NCBI RefSeq assembly: GCF_014205845.1
Contig: NZ_JACHCR010000010.1
Coordinates: 1-19,862 of the forward strand
DNA length: 19,862 bases
Direction of reading: 5' to 3'
Source: Mucilaginibacter cryoferens
Lineage (GTDB): Bacteria > Bacteroidota > Bacteroidia > Sphingobacteriales > Sphingobacteriaceae
Part shown: positions 8,705 to 17,000 of the stretch, piece by piece
Numbering within the stretch: position 1 is the first letter of the stretch
Layout: every line of letters starts with the position of its first letter
Program-made: the position numbers and the translations under genes
Notes under the pieces: model-generated
The model's database searches: none
The model's input: the letters and a program-made list of their open reading frames with translations, nothing else
Told to the model about the DNA's origin: nothing

Positions 8705-9392
8705 TTAATATAATTTTCACTTTTTGCTCAAACTCATCGGCAAGCTTATTAGAAGCATCTGTATTTTGGTATCTTAACTCCTGGATCATATTTAAAAGAT
8801 CATTATCAACAGTTTCTTTTTTATAAGCTATTTTATCCGATGAATTGATCATATTCCTTAACCAATCATTTACCTCACAATCAATCACCAGATGAACCCT
8901 ATCTGTACTGCTATTGTTTAATACGCTATGGGGTAAGTTGGCATTAAGATACCAGCATTCGCCTTCCTGTAAAAATACCCGTTCTTTTTCGCAATAAAAT
9001 TCAACTCCCGGATTAGTTATAACCGGGAAATGCAGGCGGGCTTCGCCTTTTTCAAAAGCCAGCTCATTATCCCGGTGTTCTTTTATTATGGCGCCTGCCT
9101 GTAAATTCAGGAACCTTGCCGACATAACCCGGCAATGCAAAATGGAAAGTAGTTTTTTTACCGAAGTAAAATGCTCCATATTTATGTTGTCCAGGTATTC
9201 GTTATGTTTTCCCAACAGCTCTGGAACGATGTTTTTATGATCTCCCCCGGGCGACCGCAATGCAAGAACTGTCCATAAGCCGCTATAATGATATTTATTT
9301 AAATGAGGCAGCCATTGATTGTCGGTTGCAGACAACTCGGTTTGCATTGTTTTTACATCAAAGGGTAATGCCAATTTTGCATAACGTACCAT
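8685..9392 (-). CDS. Aspartyl/asparaginyl beta-hydroxylase family dioxygenase
   Basis: 235-residue Fe(II)/2-oxoglutarate enzyme of the Asp/Asn (and Arg) hydroxylase family. The double-stranded beta-helix core shows H106-R-D108 in IIKEHRDNE, R119 and H121 in GEARLHFPVIT, H155 in NLPHSVLNN, and R165 in TDRVHLVID as the probable 2-oxoglutarate anchor. Family members use two histidines (here H106 and H155) for iron. Members hydroxylate protein Asp/Asn side chains or free and peptidyl amino acids. The C-terminal ~65 residues are outside the core. The gene overlaps the sulfotransferase gene by 20 nt, suggesting the two act on the same product. Confidence 0.9.
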   Translation of the reverse strand: MVRYAKLALPFDVKTMQTELSATDNQWLPHLNKYHYSGLWTVLALRSPGGDHKNIVPELLGKHNEYLDNINMEHFTSVKKLLSILHCRVMSARFLNLQAGAIIKEHRDNELAFEKGEARLHFPVITNPGVEFYCEKERVFLQEGECWYLNANLPHSVLNNSSTDRVHLVIDCEVNDWLRNMINSSDKIAYKKETVDNDLLNMIQELRYQNTDASNKLADEFEQKVKIILNGSDAV

Positions 9393-9422
9393 AAAATGAG
9401 TTGTTAGTTATTTGTGAGCCAG

Positions 9423-9605
9423 TTAATTATATTGGATATGGTAGGGTGTTAAGTTCTCTGGCTGTCTTTTTTTGCGTAGGTCATTTCCTAAATATCTGCT
9501 TGCGGCAAAGTTTTGAGTCGTATTTTTACTTTCATCCTCGTATTCATCAGAAAGAAAAATAGGGTGAGCGCCAAATAAATGTACAGGCATGCTACGTATA
9601 ACCAT
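9423..9605 (-). CDS. Doubtful small ORF (60 aa) upstream of the hydroxylase
   Basis: A 60-residue frame ending 30 nt before the hydroxylase start. It is hydrophilic with an acidic patch (SDEYEDESKN), a basic patch (RKKRQ) and a Tyr/His/Gln/Asn-rich tail (PYHIQYN), with no cysteine. Its codon choice resembles the neighbouring genes (GAT, GAA, AAA and TTA frequent). No good ribosome-binding site precedes ATG 9605; ATG 9590 is an alternative. It could be a peptide substrate of the enzymes downstream or a non-coding leader. An overlapping frame (9488-9697) encodes a hydrophobic segment, so the correct frame is not certain. Confidence 0.3.
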   Translation of the reverse strand: MVIRSMPVHLFGAHPIFLSDEYEDESKNTTQNFAASRYLGNDLRKKRQPENLTPYHIQYN

Positions 9606-9722
9606 TTCATGTCCATTAATTTGCCAGGGTTATGACTGTCAAAGCACGGGAGTACCCCACTTAGCTTTTCGCATACATCCGGGAGCATTGTTGCCAACGG
9701 GCAGGCTCAAATGCTATGTATA

Positions 9723-10673
9723 TTAAACTGGCAAAAGGGGAGCATTTATTAATTGCAGATTCGAAAATGAGGCTGCAAACGATAGGTGAGCAGTGCCGGG
9801 TATAAAATGCCTGGTCCTGATTCCGCTTTTTTGCTTGTCACTATCAAAATTTATTATCGTCCTGCCCATCATGAGGCCGTTCCAGGCTGTTTGCGCCAAA
9901 ATTACCTCATGCTTTAATTTATTATGCAACACTCTTGAATTGATAAGCATTTTATTGCTATTGCTGCCTATTATCATGTCAATATTTTCAGACTGCGCTG
10001 CCAATTTGTGATTATCCGGTTTATCGTCTTCCGAAATAGATCCTAAATGAGAAAGGCATATAACGAGGTCGCATTTTTCTTCGTTTTTTAATAACCTGGC
10101 AATCCTGTTGGCGCTTTGAATGGCATCATTGTATTTTACGCCGTTAAGCTGGTTTCCAACTCCTGTAATGCCTATCCTGAAATTTCCGCTATTTATTACA
10201 ATATAAGCCTTTACCAGGTTCTGTAAGTTATTGTTGAACCCGTAATTGCAATTTACTAAGCTAAAGTTCATTAATGGCACAAGTGATGCCAAATGATCCT
10301 GGCCAAGTGAAAGCTCCCGGGCGCCAATTGCAGCAGCATGATATCCCATGGAGTTCATTATAGATATCACTTGTTTTTGTTGGGTAATGCTGTTCGATCC
10401 ATTTATAAAATTGCCTGCATCTAACAGCAACCCGCCGGTTTCCTGGTTTTTAAGCTCCGTTTTTATCAGGTTAAGGCCTCCTATGTTTTTATACACAGCA
10501 TCAACACTACCCTGAATATCGTTGGTATGATAAACAGTTACCGCATTTTTAGCAGAATGCAGTGTATTAATATGTTTGGTGATTGTTGCTGCCGAAGCCA
10601 GTGGTTTGCATAAAGCCACCGTTCCGGCAATAAGAGATATCTGGCTGAGAAATGCTCTTCGTGGTTTATTCAT
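9723..10673 (-). CDS. Tat-exported metallophosphatase-like protein, probable pseudoenzyme
   Basis: 316-residue protein with the fold of the 5'-nucleotidase/UshA metallophosphatase domain and no C-terminal nucleotidase domain. A twin-arginine signal is evident (RRAFLSQI at residues 5-12, hydrophobic stretch, A-S-A near 28), so it should be exported folded. Of the usual metal ligands, D52 (HTNDIQG) and H209 (CLSHLG) remain, but the second histidine of the first motif is Q54, the GD motif reads G87-N88, the GNHE motif reads GARE (A118, R119), and the GHSH motif reads SNSN (N238, N240). Loss of five ligands suggests it no longer hydrolyses phosphoesters. It is the promoter-proximal gene of the - strand cluster, so a binding or scaffolding role is possible. 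Confidence 0.82.
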   Translation of the reverse strand: MNKPRRAFLSQISLIAGTVALCKPLASAATITKHINTLHSAKNAVTVYHTNDIQGSVDAVYKNIGGLNLIKTELKNQETGGLLLDAGNFINGSNSITQQKQVISIMNSMGYHAAAIGARELSLGQDHLASLVPLMNFSLVNCNYGFNNNLQNLVKAYIVINSGNFRIGITGVGNQLNGVKYNDAIQSANRIARLLKNEEKCDLVICLSHLGSISEDDKPDNHKLAAQSENIDMIIGSNSNKMLINSRVLHNKLKHEVILAQTAWNGLMMGRTIINFDSDKQKSGIRTRHFIPGTAHLSFAASFSNLQLINAPLLPV

Positions 10674-10986
10674 CGCAATTCGGTTAACAGGTTAATTGGT
10701 GATGATAAATGTATTACTATTTTTCAAAAAAAAAAACAGGAATAAAAAAGTATCAAAAAACAACAGGCTGTAAATAAAAATGACCAGTTAAAACCGAAAG
10801 AGGACCATAAATAAGCCTGTTAAAAAACTCTTATTGCCAATGATATTTAAACGGTAGGCAAATTAAAATTGCGCATTGGCTGTTAAACTAATAAGATAAA
10901 ATAGGTCCGAAAAATAAACTACCAGGCAATCAATAACTAAAAATACTTGTGTTACTTCTTTTTACAAAATTAACCATTGGTTAATT
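10674..10986. promoter_or_regulatory. Divergent AT-rich promoter region
   Basis: This 313-nt gap separates the - strand modification genes from the + strand collar genes, so promoters for both should lie here. It is very AT-rich, with A-runs near 10725-10738. I could not place a convincing Bacteroidota -33 TTTG / -7 TAnnTTTG pair at correct spacing on either strand. The one clear structure is the palindrome at 10964-10990. No ORF or RNA gene is seen. Confidence 0.55.
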
Positions 10987-10990
10987 TTGT
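10964..10990. promoter_or_regulatory. 13-bp perfect palindrome, candidate operator
   Basis: ACAAAATTAACCA (10964-10976) and TGGTTAATTTTGT (10978-10990) are exact reverse complements around a single T. It lies 68 nt upstream of the first collar gene within the divergent intergenic region. The near-zero loop cannot form a stable RNA hairpin of this shape, which favours a binding site for a dimeric regulator. Confidence 0.55.
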
Positions 10991-11058
10991 TTATATATTT
11001 TGTATTTAAAAAAAAATACCTACTATTGATGTACCAAAACCAAAAATCATTAAACCTA

Positions 11059-11592
11059 ATGAACCCAAGCTTTATAGGAGCCATTTACATCTTCGGAGGT
11101 AATTTTGCCATCAACGGCTTTGCGCTTTGCCAGGGCCAACTTTTGTCTATTGCACAAAACGATGTATTATATGTGCTTTTGGGCACTACTTTTGGAGGCG
11201 ATGGAGTGCAAACATTTGGCCTGCCCGATCTTAGGGGCAGGGTAGCTGTTGGGCAGGGGCAGGGCCCCGGCTTAAGTCCATACGTTATAGGCCAGGTAAG
11301 CGGTACAGAAAGTGTTACCCTTACTACAAATACAATGCCTTCGCATACACATACTATTAATGCCAGTTCATCAGCAGGTACAACGTCGGCGGCTACAACC
11401 GGTTCTTATTTAGCTGGAACTGTTTCAGGTACCACGCCCAAAACTTTTTATAATACAGCTGCGGCCAATGTAACCTTGAGTAATTCTACAATTGGCAATG
11501 CCGGGAGCAGCATTCCTACTTCAATAATACAACCCATTGCAGTTATGAGTTATGTGATTTCGCTGTTTGGTGTATTTCCATCGAGAAACTAA
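11059..11592 (+). CDS. Phage tail-collar (MdpB-like) protein 1
   Basis: 177-residue tail-collar domain protein of the type called microcystin-dependent protein in cyanobacteria. Residues 5-61 form the collar domain, with FGGNFAINGFALCQGQLLSI, then GTTFGGDG and the hallmark LPDLRGR (55-61), then GQGQGPGLS. SHTHT (95-99) follows, then a Ser/Thr/Ala-rich variable middle, and the end is IIQPIAVMSYVISLFGVFPSRN. ATG 11059 is chosen because MNPSFIGAI aligns with the starts of the two downstream paralogues; in-frame starts at 11029 and 10987 add residues that the paralogues lack. No signal peptide is visible. Collar proteins usually form trimers at a tail-fibre or fibre-like tip. No other phage structural gene is nearby. 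Confidence 0.9.
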   Translation: MNPSFIGAIYIFGGNFAINGFALCQGQLLSIAQNDVLYVLLGTTFGGDGVQTFGLPDLRGRVAVGQGQGPGLSPYVIGQVSGTESVTLTTNTMPSHTHTINASSSAGTTSAATTGSYLAGTVSGTTPKTFYNTAAANVTLSNSTIGNAGSSIPTSIIQPIAVMSYVISLFGVFPSRN

Positions 11593-11606
11593 TTTCATAA
11601 CGATAA

Positions 11607-11645
11607 AATTTCTAAAGACTCTATTAATGAGAGTTTTTAGAAATT
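11607..11645. other. 16-bp intercistronic hairpin
   Basis: Arms 11607-11622 (AATTTCTAAAGACTCT) and 11630-11645 pair throughout with one G-U wobble around a 7-nt loop. It lies between collar genes 1 and 2. No T-run follows, so it may be an RNA-stability or attenuation element that sets the ratio of the first collar protein to the rest. Confidence 0.5.
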
Positions 11646-11690
11646 AACGAAACTTTTAAGTTTAATAAAATACTAACCTAATCTACCACT

Positions 11691-12221
11691 ATGACTCCAT
11701 ATTTAGCTCAGATTATTCTTCTGGGATTTAACTTTAACCCTAAAGGATGGGCCCTTTGTTCCGGACAATTGATGGCGATTAATCAAAATCAGGCCTTGTT
11801 TTCTATATTGGGTACTACCTACGGTGGAAACGGAATACAAACCTTTGCATTGCCCGACCTGCGTGGCCGCGTTCCAGTTAACCCCGGACAAGGCCCTGGC
11901 CTGTCTAATTATGTTTTAGGCCAGGTAAGCGGGACGCAAAATACTACACTGCTTGCAAATAATTTACCCTTGCATAACCACCCTATGCAAGTAAATACCG
12001 GGGCTGGTAATTCTGGCTCACCGTCTGCCAGTTTATTGGCCCAGGGGCCGATAATAGCAGGGGGAGTAAATACTAATGTTTTTACAAATTCTGCTAATAC
12101 AACCATGAGCCCTGCGGCAATATCTCCGAGTGGCGGGAATCAGCCCATTTCAATATTACAGCCTTATTTAGTACTTAATTACAGCATAGCGTTACAGGGG
12201 ATTTTTCCATCGAGAAATTAA
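11691..12221 (+). CDS. Phage tail-collar (MdpB-like) protein 2
   Basis: 176-residue paralogue of the preceding protein. It shows LGFNFNPKGWALCSGQLMAI, GTTYGGNG, LPDLRGR (residues 54-60), PGQGPGLSNY, the LHNHP histidine motif near 94-98, a low-complexity middle containing GAGNSGSPSASLLAQG, and the C-terminal SILQPYLVLNYSIALQGIFPSRN-type ending. No signal peptide. It starts 98 nt after protein 1, with a hairpin in the gap. Its Trp20 and GxNFNP start are closer to the family consensus than those of protein 1. It probably co-assembles with its neighbours; this is inferred from clustering. Confidence 0.92.
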   Translation: MTPYLAQIILLGFNFNPKGWALCSGQLMAINQNQALFSILGTTYGGNGIQTFALPDLRGRVPVNPGQGPGLSNYVLGQVSGTQNTTLLANNLPLHNHPMQVNTGAGNSGSPSASLLAQGPIIAGGVNTNVFTNSANTTMSPAAISPSGGNQPISILQPYLVLNYSIALQGIFPSRN

Positions 12222-12278
12222 ATAGTGAATTTAAATTAATTGAATAAATAGAAACATTTTTACTAAACCAACAACCTT

Positions 12279-12836
12279 ATGGACCCATATTTAGGATGCG
12301 TAATTATTTTCGGAGGCAACTTCGCAATGCGTGGATTCGCAACCTGCTCTGGTCAGTTATTGGCCATACAACAAAATACGGCTTTGTTTTCGCTGTTGGG
12401 CACTTTCTATGGTGGTAATGGCACGTCAAATTTTGCACTGCCCGATTTGCGTGGCAGGACTGTAGTAGGGCAGGGGCAAGGCCCAGGCTTAAGCGACTAC
12501 GTAGTGGGAGAAGTTATCGGTCAGGAAACGGTTACATTGTTAAGCAGTAATATACCTATCCATAATCACCAGTTACAGGCATTTAATGGATCTACAACTG
12601 CAACAGCTACCAGTTCGCCTGCGAACGCTCTGTTAGCAGAGGGACCAAAATCAGGAGGACTTGGCGGAAAAGCCCCGAATTATTATATTAATGGTGGAGC
12701 TCCAAATGTAACTATGAACCCGCAGGCAATAGGGTTGAATGTGGGGGGCGGCCCAATCCCTTTTTCGATCATGCAGCCTTACCTGGGAATCACTCACTTA
12801 ATAGCAATGAACGGAATTTTTCCAGCAAGAAACTAA
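12279..12836 (+). CDS. Phage tail-collar (MdpB-like) protein 3
   Basis: 185-residue third paralogue: FGGNFAMRGFATCSGQLLAI, GTFYGGNG, LPDLRGR (54-60), GQGQGPGLSDY, HNH near 95-97, a variable middle with PANALLAEGPKSGGLGGKAP, and an ending in IMQPYLGITHLIAMNGIFPARN-like sequence. No signal peptide is visible. The gap to protein 2 is 57 nt of AT-rich sequence with no evident hairpin. The variable middle differs in length and composition among the three, while the collar part and the C-terminal F-P-x-R-N are conserved, as expected of subunits sharing an assembly core but different exposed surfaces. Confidence 0.92.
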   Translation: MDPYLGCVIIFGGNFAMRGFATCSGQLLAIQQNTALFSLLGTFYGGNGTSNFALPDLRGRTVVGQGQGPGLSDYVVGEVIGQETVTLLSSNIPIHNHQLQAFNGSTTATATSSPANALLAEGPKSGGLGGKAPNYYINGGAPNVTMNPQAIGLNVGGGPIPFSIMQPYLGITHLIAMNGIFPARN

Positions 12837-12862
12837 ATGTTAATATATAAACCATCTTGCTA

Positions 12863-14026
12863 ATGATAGGGCCAATAAAAATAGGAGTCTTAACACCTTA
12901 CTCCGGCGTTTATCCTTATTACGGCCACCATCTGATGGCAGGCATGCTATCAGGAATATACCCGGGGGCTGCAAAAAAAAATGAAATACAATTTATACCG
13001 GTGTACACTAAAATGGGCGATCCTGCAAGTGTACTCGAAGCGGTAAACCGATTAGTGTTTTTTGAGCAGGCGGATATTATTTCGGGGTTGATCAGTTATC
13101 AATCGATACCCGATATTATACCCGTAATTGAGCGCCACAATAAAATAGGCTTTTTTTTCGACATGGGCGAATATATCCCCTGGTTTAATTATTTAAGTCC
13201 GCGAATATTTTACTGCTCCCAGCAGATCTGGCAAAGCCAGTATGCTTTAGGTAATTGGGCAGCCAAAGAATTTGGCGATGGCGGGATGATGATAATGACT
13301 ATTTACGAAGCCGGTTACCATATCAGTAATACCTTTCATAAGGGAGCAATGGACGCGGGAGTAAACAGGTTGAACATGCATGTAATACCACATGACAAAA
13401 ACGAACCGAAAAAAATGGACCTTGCTGATTTTTTCAGCAAGATTAAAAAGAATCCTCCGCCATACGTTCATGCAATTTTTGCGGGGAGTGTTGGAAATGA
13501 TTTCCTGCTGCAATGGAAGCAATCGGGTTTCCATAAACAAATACCTCTGGTTGTAGTCGAAAATATGGCCTATGACGATCTACTGGAAGATGCTGCAGCT
13601 TTGGATCTTGAATTATATTCGGCAAGTACCTGGAGCCGCAACGATGAAAATCCGCACAACGCCGAATTTGTAAAAAAATTTGAAAAAGCGGGTGGTCAAA
13701 TGGCAAATGTGTTTGCCTTGCTGGGATACGAAGCCGGACTCGCGCTCAGAGAAATTAAACCGTTGATACAAAAGCGCGACTGGAGCAAAATTTCAGATTT
13801 GTTGCAGAAGGAATCAATAACTGGCCCACGGGGAGAGCGTAATTTTTACCCGGCATCTGGGTTTGCGTTGCCGGTAACTGATATCATAAGTGTTAAAACA
13901 TCATCTAAAGGAATATATAAAACAGTAATAAGCCAGGGAAAAGGTTTAAAATTTGATTCGGAAGCATTTAAAGAAATTCACGAAGGAAGTGTGAGCGGCT
14001 GGCAAAATCCATATTTGTGCATATAA
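12863..14026 (+). CDS. Periplasmic-binding-protein type I fold protein without signal peptide
   Basis: 387-residue protein with the fold of branched-chain amino acid/amide ABC transporter substrate-binding proteins. Visible features: IKIGVLTPYSGVYPYYGHHLMAGM at the start of the first lobe, a VLEAVNRLVFFEQADIISGLIS segment, FFFDMGEYIPWFN, and the second-lobe region ending MANVFALLGYEAGLALREI and SITGPRGERNFYP. ATG 12863 is chosen over the upstream TTG 12857. The N-terminus goes straight into the first beta strand with no signal peptide or lipobox, and no permease or ATPase gene is adjacent, so it is unlikely to be an ordinary transporter component. It lies 26 nt after collar gene 3 and 11 nt before the giant repeat protein. 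Confidence 0.85.
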   Translation: MIGPIKIGVLTPYSGVYPYYGHHLMAGMLSGIYPGAAKKNEIQFIPVYTKMGDPASVLEAVNRLVFFEQADIISGLISYQSIPDIIPVIERHNKIGFFFDMGEYIPWFNYLSPRIFYCSQQIWQSQYALGNWAAKEFGDGGMMIMTIYEAGYHISNTFHKGAMDAGVNRLNMHVIPHDKNEPKKMDLADFFSKIKKNPPPYVHAIFAGSVGNDFLLQWKQSGFHKQIPLVVVENMAYDDLLEDAAALDLELYSASTWSRNDENPHNAEFVKKFEKAGGQMANVFALLGYEAGLALREIKPLIQKRDWSKISDLLQKESITGPRGERNFYPASGFALPVTDIISVKTSSKGIYKTVISQGKGLKFDSEAFKEIHEGSVSGWQNPYLCI

Positions 14027-14037
14027 AAGCAGGTTTT

Positions 14038-17000
14038 ATGAAAAAATTGTTTGCAAAAGTTTATTACATTACTGCAGTAATCATTCTTTTTGTGGGGGCA
14101 TCGCTCTCTGCCAATGCGCAGTATACTTCCAGAACTATCAGTTCTAATGGCTGGGCTTCGATTGCCGCCCGGGATGCCGGTGGAAACCTCTACGTTGTAG
14201 AGGCTGTAACGCAAAATGGCGCCAGTGATAACGGGAAAGTTTTAAAATACATCAATGGCACAGGCGCCCCGATCGTAATTTATAGCGGTAGCGCCTTACC
14301 TTTTGATAATTGTGACGGACAACAAAATAATGCCCCGCTTGGGTTGGCAGTAACCAGTAACGGGGATGTATACGTCACTACTACAACAGATTATTTTGCA
14401 ACCAATTGTTCCCCGTCATATGGTAATATTATTAAACTTACCTATAACTCGGGCACCAACAGCTACACCGAATCTACATTTCTTGCCGGTACATCCAGTT
14501 TTGGAGCTTTTACATCACTGGCTGTAGATGCAAATGACAATTTATATTGCCTTTTATATGATGCATCGGGCAATGGAGGTGCAGGCACAAACGCTGGCCT
14601 TAACGGGTCGTACGAAATTGAAGAATTTCCGCAAAGCGGCGGTATTCCTCAGGTAGGCAGCAAATTTAGAATAGCTGCCGGCGATGGATTAAAGTTGTAT
14701 GTAAAGGCTCTTAATTCAAGCGATAATTACAGTAATATAAATGGCCTTGCTGTTGATCCGAGTGGTAACATATATGTAGCAGATCCTTTTGATAGCAGTG
14801 GTCCCGCAGGTACTGATGGGGGCCATGTTTATAAGCTCACAAAGTCAGGAGGCTCATATACTGCCTCAACTTTTACTTCCGGCCAATATACTGCCGGCAT
14901 TGCCTCCGATCTATCAGGTAATATTTATACAACAAATGACCCTACAGACGGAACAAGTTATACGTTAGTTGAATATCCGGGCGGTTCTTCAAGCTCACCT
15001 CAAACACTTTTTTCATCTTTAGGAGTTGGAGGCCCGGAACTTTTTTACCCGGTTGGGATTGTTCCTATTAGCAGTACAAATATTTTTGTATGTAATGGCA
15101 GTACTGGGGGGACTAATAACGGAGACCTTTTACAATTATATGGCCCGCCAACCATTCAGGCCACCAATGTAACCTTCTCAAATACTACCTCAACAACTAC
15201 CACAGCCACCTGGACCAATGGGAATGGTACCTCACGGGCTGTATTTGTAAAACAAGCCAACACAGGCAGTCCTGTACCTGTTAACAATACTGCTTATACG
15301 GCCAATGCCAATTATGCTTCGGGCAGTCAGATTAGCGGCTGGTATTGTATCTATAATGGTACCGGAACAACGGTAAATATTACAGGTCTTACAACCGGCC
15401 AAACTTACCGGGTTATGGCCGTTGAGTATAGCGGCGTACCTGGTAGCAGCGATGAAAATTACCTGCAAAGCGCGGGGGCAAATAATCCCAATAATGTAAC
15501 AGTATCGGCTGGCGAAACCATCACTTTCAATGCATTGCCCACTAAAACATACGGGGATGCAGATTTTTCGCCGGGTGCTACAAGCACAAACGGTGCAGTG
15601 GCAATAACATATGCCAGCGATAACACAGCAGTAGCAACCATAGTAAGCGGCAATATTCACATTGTTGGGCAAGGTACAGCACATATTACTGCCTCTCAGG
15701 CGGGTGATGGCTCACACGCCGCCGCAACAGATGTAGTACAGCTGATAACTGTAAATAAAGCGTCGCTAACTATCACTGCAGATAACCAAACAAAGGCTTA
15801 CGGCGATGCTGTGCCAACTTTAACAGCCAGCTACAGCGGCTTTGTAAATAGTGAAACCTCGGCCATTTTAACCACCCAGCCTACATTGAGTACTACGGCA
15901 ACCGCTGCATCACATGTTGCAGGCAATCCGTATGCTATAACGGCAAGCGGGGCAGCTGCGGCCAATTATACCATCAGCTATGTAGCAGGTTCGCTAACCA
16001 TTAATACGGTGCCTTTAACCATAACCGCAGATAACCAAACCAAAACTTATGGCGCGGCCATCCCAACATTAACAGCCAGTTACAGCGGCTTTGTAAATGG
16101 CGATTCAGGGGGCAGCTTAACCACACAGCCCGTATTGAATACTACGGCAACCGCTGCATCACATGTTGCCGGTAATCCATATACCATAACGGCAAGCGGA
16201 GCAGTTGATGCAGATTATACTATCAGCTATGTAGCCGGAACGCTAACCATAGGCACGGCACCTTTAACTATAACAGCAGATAACCAGACTAAAGCTTACG
16301 GCGCAGCTATGCCAACATTAACAGCCAGCTTCAGTGGTTTTGTAAATGGGGATACAGAGGGCAGCTTAACTACGCTGCCTACATTGATTACTACGGCAAC
16401 TGCGGCATCACATATTGCAGGTAATCCGTATCCGATAACAGCAAGCGGAGCAGTTGATGCAGATTATACCATCAGCTATGTAGCCGGAACGCTAACCGTA
16501 GGTACAGCATCTTTAACTATAACGGCAGATAACCAAACTAAAGCTTATGGTGCAGCTATGCCAGCATTAACGGCCAGCTACAGCGGTTTTGTAAATGGCG
16601 ATACCGAAGCCAGCTTAACCACACTGCCTACATTGAGTACTCCTGCAACTACTGTTTCACCGGTATCGGGAAGTCCGTATTCAATAACAGCAAGCGGAGT
16701 AGTTGATCCAGATTATAGTATTAACTATGTAGCCGGCAGTTTGGTGATAGACAAAGCAGCGATTGCTATAGCAGCCGATGCTAAGACCAAGAGCTTCGGT
16801 GCAGCAGATCCCGCATTAACGTATACAATCACAAGCGGCGTTTTATATAACGGCGACACCTTCACAGGTGCACTGAGCAGGGTGCCTGGAGAAACGGCAG
16901 GCAATTATGCCATTACACAAGGCACACTGGCATTAAGTGCGAACTATAACTTAAGTTACACCGGGGCAAACCTTACAATAAGTCCAGTGGTACTGCTGCC

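Noticed and set aside
9488..9697. 69-codon - strand frame with a hydrophobic, membrane-like segment (MKWLYVACLYIYLALTLF)
   Set aside because: It overlaps the 60-codon frame, needs a TTG start for full length, and its N-terminal half is not protein-like. A short TM protein starting near 9611 is not excluded, but the evidence is weaker than for the hydrophilic frame.
10987..11058. N-terminal extension of collar protein 1 beginning MFIYFVFKKKYLLL as a signal sequence
   Set aside because: It runs into the palindrome and AT-rich promoter DNA, needs a non-ATG start, and neither paralogue has such an extension.
11059..12836. Prophage
   Set aside because: Only collar-domain proteins are present; no capsid, portal, terminase, tape measure, lysis or integrase genes are in the window, and the neighbours are enzymes and a secreted adhesin.
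15232..15684. Cysteine-rich 150-codon - strand frame
   Set aside because: It is the mirror image of the Thr/Ala/Asn-rich repeat protein; GCA and ACA codons read backwards give Cys. The + strand frame has a signal peptide and domain structure.
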